From positions 62,001 through 126,000 of the forward strand of contig CAZWOU010000001.1 in NCBI GenBank assembly GCA_964635375.1: a stretch of 64,000 nt of DNA, written 5' to 3'. This DNA comes from CAZMNY01 sp964635375 (GTDB taxonomy: Bacteria; Planctomycetota; Planctomycetia; Pirellulales; Pirellulaceae). Within the stretch, counting starts at the first letter, position 1. The number at the start of each line of letters is the position of its first letter. This document shows, piece after piece, positions 51,543 to 60,100 of this stretch. The notes under the pieces were generated by a model, which worked only from the letters and a program-made list of their open reading frames with translations, was not told the DNA's origin and ran no database searches. Position numbers and translations under genes: made by a program.

Positions 51543-53942
51543 TCAAGGCGAACGTACGAGTTGCAAACGTACGTGGCGGAGGACAAATTGCCTTGTCTTC
51601 TTCTCTCCAAAGAAACGCACGACGACTTGAGTCTTTCGCCCTTCCCCGTCGGTGGCAACCACTGATCCCGCACCATACTTGGCGTGGTTGACGACAGCGC
51701 CCATTGGCAGTTCGTCAACATTCGATACGTAATCCTCAGGAGGAGGCTTCGGTTCGGAGCGAACCGGGTTCGCCTCTTCCGACACGGGTTCAGCAGACTC
51801 GTCATCCTTCGCAGATTCAGCGGCAGCGGACTGCTTGAGCATGTCCGCCGCTGTCATCACTCGAAAACCCTCGATCGCCGGTTCGCGAGTTGGCGAGGCG
51901 CCGCGATTGCTCGCCAATGAGGGTTCTCGTTCAAACGGCTGAAGCGATCGAGGCTGGATGATTTCCATTTCGCCGCGAGGCAACTCGCCTAGAAAGAAGC
52001 TGGGGACCGTGGGCAGGTTCGAGCCGCGTTTCATTCGGTAACCCGCAAGGCTCAATTGAAGTTCCTCTTTCGCTCGGGTGATCCCGACAAACAGCAAACG
52101 TCGTTCTTCCTCTAAGTCTTCGTGGTTCTCGCGGCTTCGACGATGGGGAATCAGCTCCTCCTCCAAGGCAATAATGTAGACGCACGGGTACTCAAGTCCT
52201 TTGGCTGAATGCAGAGACATCAACGTTGCCGTTTCCGCATTGCCGTCGATTCCGTCCGTGTCACTGACCAAGGCAACCTGCTCGAGATACGACTCCAACG
52301 ATCCGTCCTCGGGGTGAATCGCGTCGTACTCGCGGGCCGAACTGATCAACTCGCGGGCATTGGCTAATCGCTCCGTTTGCTCGGTTTCGTCAGCCTGTTC
52401 GAGGTAAGTCTCATAGCCGCTCAGCGACAACACGCGATCCATGACGACTTCAACGGGCTCATTGACCGACTCGCGCAAGCGGTCGTAGAGAGCGACAAAT
52501 CTGGCGACAGCCACGGCGGAGCGTTTTGCCAAGCCTTCAATCAGCCCCGCCTCTCGGGCCGCGTCGAGTAAGGCAATTCCACGCTGTTGGGATCGCTCAA
52601 CAATATGTTGCAGCGTCTTCTTCCCGATTCCCCGAGCGGGCGTGTTCACAATTCGCAAAAAGGCGGCGCCGTTGCGATCATTGTTGAGAAGATTGAGGTA
52701 GGCCAGAATATCCCGGACTTCGGCTCGCTTGTAGAACTCGGCGCCGTTGAGGATCCGATAAGCCACGCCGCGCTCCATCATCGCTCGCTCGATCACGCGG
52801 GAGATCGAATGAACGCGGTAGAAAATGGCAATCTGGCTCGGACGATAGCGGCCCGATTCAATGTCCTCCGCGATCCGATTGGCAATGTCCGTCGCCTCGT
52901 CAATATAACCGGGGTAAGTAATCAGGCGCACCGCCTGCCCCTCCTCCCGTTCCGCGATCAATCGCTTCGGCTTCCGCCGCTGATTGTGGGCGATCAAAGC
53001 GTCTGCGGCGCGAAGTATGTTGGGCGTGCTCCGGTAGTTCTGCTCAAGCCGCACCACGCCCGTACTCGGGTAGTCGTCCTCGAAATTCAAAATGTTGGAA
53101 ATGCTCGCTCCCCGCCAACCATAAATCGACTGGTCCGGATCTCCAGTCACCGCCAGATTCGGATAATCTTGGGACAACGCTCGGACAATGGCATATTGCG
53201 CTAAATTCGTGTCTTGATACTCGTCCACCATGATGTAGCGGAAACTTTGATCGAGCTTGCTTCGCAACTCGGCGCTGTCTCGCAATAACTCGGCAAAGTA
53301 CATCAGGAGATCGTCGAAATCGACCGAGTTGGAGACCTGCAGCGACTCTTGGTAACGCGGATAGATGCGAGCCGCCAAACGCTCGGCGCCCGGCCTGGCC
53401 ACCTCAGCGAATTGTTCCGGCGACATCAGATTGTTCTTCGCCATGCTGATCACGTTGGCGACCGACTTCGAATTGCTGACGCCCAACGTCTCTTCGTCAT
53501 CCTCGTAAGAAATCAACTCGTTCAAGACTTTGGCGGAATCCGCCGTGTCGAGGATCGAGAAGTTCTCGCTCAAGCCGACGAGCGACGCATGCTCGCGCAA
53601 CATTCGCGCGCAGAACCGATGGAAAGTGCTGATCCAGACGCGAGATCCCGGCGCCAGCGAAGCGACTCGGTGCTTCATCTCATCCGCGGCTTTGTTGGTG
53701 AACGTGAGCCCGAGGATCTGCCGAGGCGAGACGCCGTGGCAAAGCAGGTTCGCAATGCGGTGGGTGATCACGCGAGTCTTGCCGCTGCCAGGCCCAGCCA
53801 AGACCAACAACGGGCCTTCGATGTGCTCGACCGCCAACCGCTGAGCCGAATTCAAGGCGGACAAGTCGAGCCCGTTCTGAGGGCCGTCAAAGGGCGTGCC
53901 GCCCTCGTCGAATTCATCCGAACGTGAAGAAAAATCATCCAT
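51543..53942 (-). CDS. pcrA: UvrD/PcrA-type DNA helicase
   Basis: The 799-aa protein is a superfamily 1A helicase: LNSAQRLAVEHIEGPLLVLAGPGSGKTRVI (Q-motif and motif I, split for reading), LTFTNKAADEM (Ia), MVDEYQDTNLAQY (II), VTGDPDQSIYGWRGASI (III), LEQNYRST (IV), LMSLHSAKGLEYPCVYI (V) and VGITRAKEELQLS (VI). The C-terminal 130 residues include an SH3-like VDELPMGAVVNHAKYGAGSVV. It unwinds 3'-5' DNA in repair. The ATG at 53942 is chosen; a GTG at 54014 would add 24 residues. Confidence 0.96.
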   Translation of the reverse strand: MDDFSSRSDEFDEGGTPFDGPQNGLDLSALNSAQRLAVEHIEGPLLVLAGPGSGKTRVITHRIANLLCHGVSPRQILGLTFTNKAADEMKHRVASLAPGSRVWISTFHRFCARMLREHASLVGLSENFSILDTADSAKVLNELISYEDDEETLGVSNSKSVANVISMAKNNLMSPEQFAEVARPGAERLAARIYPRYQESLQVSNSVDFDDLLMYFAELLRDSAELRSKLDQSFRYIMVDEYQDTNLAQYAIVRALSQDYPNLAVTGDPDQSIYGWRGASISNILNFEDDYPSTGVVRLEQNYRSTPNILRAADALIAHNQRRKPKRLIAEREEGQAVRLITYPGYIDEATDIANRIAEDIESGRYRPSQIAIFYRVHSISRVIERAMMERGVAYRILNGAEFYKRAEVRDILAYLNLLNNDRNGAAFLRIVNTPARGIGKKTLQHIVERSQQRGIALLDAAREAGLIEGLAKRSAVAVARFVALYDRLRESVNEPVEVVMDRVLSLSGYETYLEQADETEQTERLANARELISSAREYDAIHPEDGSLESYLEQVALVSDTDGIDGNAETATLMSLHSAKGLEYPCVYIIALEEELIPHRRSRENHEDLEEERRLLFVGITRAKEELQLSLAGYRMKRGSNLPTVPSFFLGELPRGEMEIIQPRSLQPFEREPSLASNRGASPTREPAIEGFRVMTAADMLKQSAAAESAKDDESAEPVSEEANPVRSEPKPPPEDYVSNVDELPMGAVVNHAKYGAGSVVATDGEGRKTQVVVRFFGEKKTRQFVLRHVRLQLVRSP

Positions 53943-54130
53943 AGTGCCAGAATCATCGCCAAATGGGTCATCGCCGCAAACCAACGCCGCAAGCTCGAAT
54001 CGCTGCTGCTTCACAACGCGTCCGGATCATTATAGCGCCCATCGCTGGCTTGTGGGCCCCGCTGACTTGTGGGGCCAACACGCCAGGGCAACAAGACGCA
54101 CGGCGGCGCCGCCGCGAAGTCTCTGGGAAC

Positions 54131-54159
54131 GCCGCGTGACACGCGGCAAGAAGCGTGTC
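54131..54159. repeat. Overlapping palindromes
   Basis: GCCGCGTGACACGCGGC at 54131-54147 is a perfect palindrome (eight-base arms, one-base centre). Overlapping it, GACACGC (54138-54144) can pair with GCGTGTC (54153-54159) across GGCAAGAA. Only one of the two stems can form at a time. There is no T run, so it is not an obvious terminator. Confidence 0.7.
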
Positions 54160-54171
54160 GTCCCCTCTGCT

Positions 54172-54243
54172 GACACACTCCTGGCACACCCAACAGACAC
54201 ACTCCTGGCACGCCCCAAAGACACCCCAAAGGCACAGCCAACA
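54172..54243. repeat. 24-bp tandem repeat, three imperfect copies
   Basis: Three consecutive 24-base units start at 54172, 54196 and 54220. The first two share GACACACTCCTGGCAC exactly and nearly the rest; the third is more diverged. They lie between the helicase and the RpoA-CTD protein gene. Confidence 0.8.
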
Positions 54244-54298
54244 GGCAACCTCAATCGCACCCGCTAGCAGCTAGCAATGAATCATTTTGGGAATTTGC

Positions 54299-54326
54299 TT
54301 GGAGGATCTTGCGATCTCGGTATACT
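54299..54326 (+). promoter_or_regulatory. Candidate promoter of the RpoA-CTD protein gene
   Basis: TATACT at 54321-54326 is a good -10. The -35 is weak: TTGGAG at 54299-54304 with a 16-base spacer, or TTGCTT at 54295-54300 with 20. Confidence 0.35.
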
Positions 54327-54401
54327 CACCCCTTCATTTTGCGGGCGGCAGGGTAGCCGCCCAAAGGTCCCGTTTGGAAGATTGTCATGGGAGGGATTCC
54401 A

Positions 54402-54671
54402 ATGGCCCGCACTCGTATTCCTTTGAGCAAGTCAGAAGAAGCCAACCGAAGTCTCGAAGAGCGATTGGAGATGAGCACAGCTGAGATCGGCTTGACCGTT
54501 CGCACGACGAACTGTCTTGAGGACCGCGGAATTTTCACGGTTCAGGACTTACTGAATTGCACGCCGAGCGACTTGCTAGGCATTTCAAATTTCGGCGAAA
54601 AGACGCTAGACGAAGTCTATCGTGCGCTGGAGAAGTGTGGATTTCTGCGCCACACCGCAGCGGCTGCCTAG
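54402..54671 (+). CDS. Free-standing RpoA C-terminal-domain protein
   Basis: The 89-aa protein is almost wholly an RNA polymerase alpha C-terminal-domain-like fold: LTVRTTNCLEDRGIFTVQDL, LLNCTPSDLLGISNFGEKTL and DEVYRALEKCGF match the helix-hairpin-helix body of alpha-CTD, which binds UP-element DNA and activators. It is preceded by GGGAGGG six bases before the ATG at 54402, so that start is preferred over 54387. No alpha N-terminal domain is encoded. It could bind DNA or transcription factors in place of alpha; that is inference. A strong terminator follows. Confidence 0.88.
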   Translation: MARTRIPLSKSEEANRSLEERLEMSTAEIGLTVRTTNCLEDRGIFTVQDLLNCTPSDLLGISNFGEKTLDEVYRALEKCGFLRHTAAAA

Positions 54672-54707
54672 GACGGCTCAGCTGCTGTTGGCGACGCACA
54701 GAAACTT

Positions 54708-54742
54708 GGGGGCCCTGCCTAGCGGCTAGGGCCCTCTTTTTT
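54708..54742 (+). terminator. Rho-independent terminator after the RpoA-CTD protein gene
   Basis: GGGGGCCCT (54708-54716) pairs with AGGGCCCTC (54728-54736; one G-T pair) around an 11-base loop, then a run of T. The stop codon of the convergent LRR gene (54719-54721) lies in the loop, and the last codons of that gene form one arm. Confidence 0.88.
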
Positions 54743-55522
54743 GGCGGAGCCATTGCCCAAGCGAAGATCCGCTTCGTTCACTTGGCAATTGGGCAGGATT
54801 CTCGCCATCTCTGGCTTGCCGATTCGAGCGAGAACCTCATCGTCCAGAGTCAACTCTCTGAGCCGCGGAAGCGGGCCGAGGCGCTGCAGGCCATGGGCGG
54901 TCACCAGGGTTCCGCTCAGGTCGAGGCGCCGCAACTGGGGCGTCTGAGCGAGCGTGGCCAGGTCATCATCCGTCGCCGCGGTGTCACGCAGCGAAACCGA
55001 GTGCAACTCCTGAAGGCTGGACAACAGCGTCAATGCTCGCCGATCGAAGCCAGCCTCGAATGAGACACCCTCGACAGTTCGAAACAAATCTTCGCCCAGC
55101 GCTAGAGCCAAGAACCCTTGAGATTGCCTCTCTGCGGGCAGAAATCGGCCTCGCTCGTCGAAGGCGCTATCATAGTGCGGCGTTCCGCCCATCTGCCGAA
55201 TCTGGTCTGTCAGCTGATTCTGTCTCGCCAACCTATGTCGCTGCATCACGTACCAGCCCGTCGAGAGGCAGAGCAAGACCGCGGCGCCAACGAGCAAGTT
55301 ACGCAGCAAACGCCGAACATCCAACGGGCGAGTCCAGTCGGCGTCTGCAGCGGCGGTGAGTCGGTCTGGTGGTGGAACGCCGGGCGAAACGTCCTCCTCG
55401 TCCAGCGGCGCAACGGACGCCTGCTCAAGCTCTTGTCGGTCTTCCAGTTGGTGACTTCTGCTCTCTTGAACGGGGCTCTCCTGTTGATCTTGCCCCTGTT
55501 GATCGTTTTGGCTGTCGTTCAT
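54719..55522 (-). CDS. LRR protein with one membrane span
   Basis: The 267-aa protein has a Gln/Glu-rich N-terminal region of about 70 residues, one membrane span (LLRNLLVGAAVLLCLSTGWYV, about 84-104) and an extracytoplasmic LRR part at the C-terminus: LQELHSVSLRDTAATDDDLATL, LRRLDLSGTLVTAHGLQRL, LRELTLDDEVLARIG. The start at 55522 replaces one 11 codons earlier because the latter lacks a site. Function unknown. Its 3' end forms part of the terminator of the convergent gene. Confidence 0.75.
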   Translation of the reverse strand: MNDSQNDQQGQDQQESPVQESRSHQLEDRQELEQASVAPLDEEDVSPGVPPPDRLTAAADADWTRPLDVRRLLRNLLVGAAVLLCLSTGWYVMQRHRLARQNQLTDQIRQMGGTPHYDSAFDERGRFLPAERQSQGFLALALGEDLFRTVEGVSFEAGFDRRALTLLSSLQELHSVSLRDTAATDDDLATLAQTPQLRRLDLSGTLVTAHGLQRLGPLPRLRELTLDDEVLARIGKPEMARILPNCQVNEADLRLGNGSAKKEGPSR

Positions 55523-55783
55523 GGCCAGCTGAGATTCTCGTGGAAGTTGACGCATCAGCGCGTGGGACGGCTATTGCATCGTAGGGCGGACGCCCAATCA
55601 TTGCGACCTAGCCCGAAATGGGCAAGACACCCCAAACCTCCCCGTCGCCCCAATCTAAGCGGGAGCCGGCAAAATCAGACTAATCGTTACATTTTGCCTA
55701 ACCGGGCTAGTGCGGGCAACCGACATAGAACATACGACCTATTGCGGGGTCAACGGGTGGAGTGTGCCCCGAAACGCGTCCCA

Positions 55784-57169
55784 ATGTCGAGCGCCAAAAT
55801 GATTCGTACTGTCTTGTTCCTACTTGCCGCCATCGCCGCGACCAACACCGGTTGGGCTGGCGAACTACGCACGGGGCGCGGCGTGAGAACCTTCACGGTA
55901 GCCGAGCCCGAAAAGGCCAAACTCGCTGGCGCCGCACAGTCAAGTCTAATCCGCGAGTCGAGTCTGATCCGCGTGTCCCAGCAAACTCCTTTGGGGACTC
56001 AGTCGGCTGGTGGAGACGAAGCCGGATCGAGCGAATTGTCGGGCGTCGAGCTGCCGCCGCTTTCCCCGCGAACGACCTCCCTGGAAGGCGATTTCCCAAT
56101 CGAGACATGGGGTGCAGGATCCTGCGGCGAATGCGGAGAGTGTTCTCAATGTGCGAACTACTGGTTTGCCGCCGAGTTCTTACTTTGGTGGCGACGCGGC
56201 CGAGCGGTTCCTCCGCTGGCGTCGACCAACGTTTTGGGCGCCGGATCCGTCTTGTTCGGCGACGAAACCGTTGGCGACCGAGCTCGCCCGGGCGCTCGAT
56301 TTGAGCTGGGAGGTTTCCTCAACTACGACCACTCGAGCAGCTTATCTGGTCGAGTTTGGGGACTTGGCGAATCGCGAGTTCGTTTCGATTCGAACAGCTT
56401 GGCGGCGGGAACGACGGTCGTGCGGCCGTTTGTCGACGTCGAGCCCGGCAGTCCGACGTTGAATCAGGAAACGGGTCTGCCTATCGACGGCATCGGCGGG
56501 TCAACCGGGAGCATGCAGGTTACGTCCGATGCCAACGTGTGGGGTGCGGAGGCGTTGTATCGATGTGCATTCTATCGCGACTGCAATACGCGGGGCGATG
56601 TGGTTTTCGGTTATCAATCGACTCGCATCGACGAGGACGTGGCGATCAACCACAACTTCACGAACGCGGGCATCCAGATCATTGGTCGCGACATTTTCGA
56701 CACGAAGAACGAATTTCACGGCGCGGTGTTGGGGATCGAAGTCATTTCCCGTCAGGGTCCCTGGACTATTGACCTGCTTGCCAAGGTCGGCATCGGCGAC
56801 ATGCACCAACGCGTCAATATCAGCGGTTTTGAAATCCGAGACGACGGGATTACCGAGCAGACCTTCAATGGCTCGTTGCTGGCGTTGCCCAGCAATATCG
56901 GATTTCGCGAGAGAAACAAGTTTGCCGTCGTTCCCGAACTTGGCGTCAAATCGCGTTGGCAGGCCCATCCCGATTTGGAGTTATCGCTCGGCTATTCTTT
57001 CGTCTACTGGAGCGACGTGATGCAAGCGGGCGACATCATCGACCGCGTGGTGAACGGAAGCCAGACAAGCGGCGGCGCGCTCAGTGGCACGGCCAGGCCG
57101 GCTTTCGTGTTCCAAGACGGGACCTATTGGGTCCACGGCCTCAACTTTGGGCTGACGTGGTCCTACTAA
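55784..57169 (+). CDS. BBP7-type outer-membrane beta-barrel protein
   Basis: The 461-aa protein opens with a signal peptide (MIRTVLFLLAAIAATNTGWA, start 55784 or 55799). After a Ser-rich linker comes a cysteine cluster (CGECGECSQC) and the stretch YWFAAEFLLWWRRGRAVPPL typical of planctomycete BBP7 proteins. A C-terminal region of amphipathic strands (ARFELGGFLNYDHSS, LELSLGYSFVYWSD) ends in Tyr, as barrel proteins do. The frame is open upstream to 55118 but that overlaps the divergent LRR gene. It converges on the giant surface protein gene, 19 bases away. Confidence 0.85.
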   Translation: MSSAKMIRTVLFLLAAIAATNTGWAGELRTGRGVRTFTVAEPEKAKLAGAAQSSLIRESSLIRVSQQTPLGTQSAGGDEAGSSELSGVELPPLSPRTTSLEGDFPIETWGAGSCGECGECSQCANYWFAAEFLLWWRRGRAVPPLASTNVLGAGSVLFGDETVGDRARPGARFELGGFLNYDHSSSLSGRVWGLGESRVRFDSNSLAAGTTVVRPFVDVEPGSPTLNQETGLPIDGIGGSTGSMQVTSDANVWGAEALYRCAFYRDCNTRGDVVFGYQSTRIDEDVAINHNFTNAGIQIIGRDIFDTKNEFHGAVLGIEVISRQGPWTIDLLAKVGIGDMHQRVNISGFEIRDDGITEQTFNGSLLALPSNIGFRERNKFAVVPELGVKSRWQAHPDLELSLGYSFVYWSDVMQAGDIIDRVVNGSQTSGGALSGTARPAFVFQDGTYWVHGLNFGLTWSY

Positions 57170-57188
57170 CAGTTGGCAGATCGACTTG

Positions 57189-60100
57189 TTAGTTCAACTC
57201 GTCCAGAAGAATGTCGTCGATCTCGTCCGCGAGAATGCCGTCAAGTGACTCGGCATAGGGGTCTTCACGTTGGGCAAGCGCGTCTTCCGCGATCGTTTCC
57301 CTCTGCAGCTCGCTCGGCCAGGCGGCTAAGGTTGCGTCAGTCGAGAGTCGCGTCGAACGGGCAAGCTCTTCGACGTTGCTGAATTGACGCGTTCCAGCCG
57401 GCAGCGATTCGCCCTCGGGTTGAGGCGCCGCCGTGTTGAGCACCTGGATGGGTTGACTCTCGATCACGGGTTGGGAGATCGCCGGCTGTTGCTGACTCGC
57501 CTGCTGTTGCTGACTTGCCAGCTCGCCTTCCCCGAGCGCGCCACAAGTGCAACTGGTGTCCACGCCCAACTGGGCGACCGAGGCGGTAATTCGGCGATAG
57601 ACTTGGCTGCCGGCGACGCGAGTTTCGAGTTGATCGTAGGGCAAGGTGACGGTTTCGACGTCTCCGTGACTGGTGGTCACGTTCAGAACCGCTGCGCCGT
57701 CGCCGTTATCGGGACTGGCGAGAACAACGCCGGTAACATTCTCCCATCCCGCGCCGAGGGCGAAGGTCTGCAATCCAGTTTGAGTATCCTCGTACAGCTC
57801 GGCTTGAGGCACAGCCGGGCGGAGGAAGAAGTCGCTCAGCCTGACGAACTGAACGGTTCGTCCCAGTTCGGTGAAGTTGTTCGCCAGTCCTTCAACGCCT
57901 TCAGCAAGACTGGCGGAGATGATATCGTTGGCGGGCAAAGATCCACCTTGCGTTCCAACATAATCTGGTCCATCGAGGAGGTGGCCTGGCTGGCGTTCGA
58001 TGATCGAATAATCGCCAGGAGCGAGGCTGGCAAACTCGTAATTCCCGTCGGCGTCGGTTGTCGTGGACAAGTCAACCGCATCTCCAAAATCATCGACGCC
58101 CGACAAGTCGATGGTCACGCCTCCAATCGGCGTCTCCCCAAAATCGCGGCGACCATTGTCGTTGCGATCGACGAACACGGACCCGCCGAGCATGCTTGGC
58201 TCAAAATCACGAACGGTGATCACAACCGTCGCCATCGCCTCTCCTCCGCGTCCATCAGCGAGAGTGTAGGTGACGGTGTCTTCACCGACAAAACCTTGAT
58301 TCGGAGTATACAGAATCGACAGTCCGTCGCCGCTGACCGCAGCCGTGCCATTGGCCGACGAAACAACGCCGCTCACGCTCAAGACCTCTTCCGTATCCGG
58401 GCTGAAGGAATCGTTCGCCAAGACATCGATCGGGTTCATGCTCGTGTTCTTGGTCACGGTTGCCGCATCGTCGACGGCTGTCGGCGGATCATTGACGTCC
58501 GCGACGCGGAAGAGGATTGTCGCGGAACTCTCGCCGCCGTTCCCATCGGAAATCGTGTAAGTGACAAACACGGGACCTTCGAAATCAGCTGCCGGCGTGA
58601 ACTCGATTCCGGTTCCATTATCGACAATGGCAACTGTGCCGCTGACCGGTTCGGTCACATTCGTGATGGTCAGCGTTTCGTTTTCATCGGGGTCGAAGCT
58701 GTCATTGCCAAGCGGGCGGAAGATGGCGGCGGCGTCATCTTCGCTGAGATTGAAGTTATCGCCAACTGCTGTAGGCGGATCATTCACGGGCGCCAGATTG
58801 ACTGTGACAGTCCCTTCGCTCTCCAGTCCGCGATTGTCGCGAACGGTGTAGGTAAATAGCTCGACGCCATTGGTATCGGCGGATGGCGTGTAGAGCACAA
58901 AGCTCCCCGCGCCGCCAAGCGTGGCTTGCCCGCCTCGATCTGGCGCGGAAACACTGGTGATCAGCAGCGTCTCGCCGACATCGGGCGTAGTCAGGTCGTT
59001 TTGAACGACGTCGAGTAGCGTCTCGGCGGCGTCTTCGGTCAGTTGGAATGTGTCGTCCACGGCGGTGGGAGGATCGTTGACATCGAGCACGTTGACCACG
59101 ACCGTCGCGGTATCGAATCCAACGCCGTCCGTGACGGTGTAAGTAAACGTATCGACTCCGACAAAATCCGCTTGCGGCGTGTAGATAAGCGATTTGGCGT
59201 CACCCGCGATTTGAACCGTCGCACCCTGCCCCGAAGCGCCCACGGCCGAGATCGTCAATTCGGCGTTCGACCCCTGGAATTTCTGGTCGTTTGCCAAGAC
59301 GTCGATCGAAACATCGACGGAATCTTCATCGATGCCGACGAGGTCTCCATTGGCGCCAAAAGCAAGATTGACGGTTAGCGTGTCGCCCTCAACTCGAATC
59401 ACATCAGGCGAAACCGGATTGGCGTCGCCGATAAGAAGACTATTGCTGGCAGGGAATATGTCGGCCGGTTCGCCGCCGAAGGTCTCGACTCCGCCAACGT
59501 TGGCCAGGAAGGGCGCTTCGAACAAGAGCAGTTCAGCACCGTTGACGACCATCGAATTGCCTGCGGCGCCAAGCTCATCGACCAAGCCGATCTGGCTGCT
59601 GTCGCCTGTCTGAGCATTCGGGAAACTGGCGCCATAAGTAATCGGCCCATCAGCGAGCACCAAGTTATTCTGGTAGATCAAATCGAAGTAGACCTGGGTC
59701 ACGCCTTGCGGGGCGAGCCGGTTGTCACTCGCGAATCCACGAACCAGGAAACTCTCGCCCGCGTCAATTTCGGTAATCGGATTTCCAGCCAGGTCGGTGA
59801 CATCAAGTCGAACGATAATCTGGTCGTTGCTAAGCACATCGACGCTTAGCGACTGACGAACCTCGTTGCCGGCGGTATCCGTGGCCGCAATTTCAAACGC
59901 GTGAACGCCAACTTGGGCGGCGATCGGCGTCCAGGTGAAAGCGCCCGTGGCGCCATCGATCGTCGCGCCCGCGGGAGCATTAACAAGGGCGAACGTATCG
60001 CTCACGTCCTGAGTGTTCGCGTCGTAAGAAAGCAGCTCAGCGACTTTGACGGCTGTCGGCGGCACTGACGTGAACGTCGGCGGAGTATCGTCAATGTCAA

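Larger units (their letters stand above)
53943..54401. other. Divergent intergenic region helicase/RpoA-CTD protein
   Basis: The 459 bases hold palindromes at 54131-54159, a 24-bp repeat array at 54172-54243 and a TATACT box at 54321-54326. No gene is visible; the forward ORF across it (53896-54267) follows the repeat and has no conserved character. Confidence 0.6.

Noticed and set aside
55118..55783. N-terminal extension of the BBP7-type frame
   Set aside because: It overlaps the divergent LRR gene and lacks family character; a signal peptide starts at 55784 or 55799.
57384..58859. A 491-codon forward ORF
   Set aside because: It is antisense to the repeat region of the same giant protein and follows from its skewed codon use.
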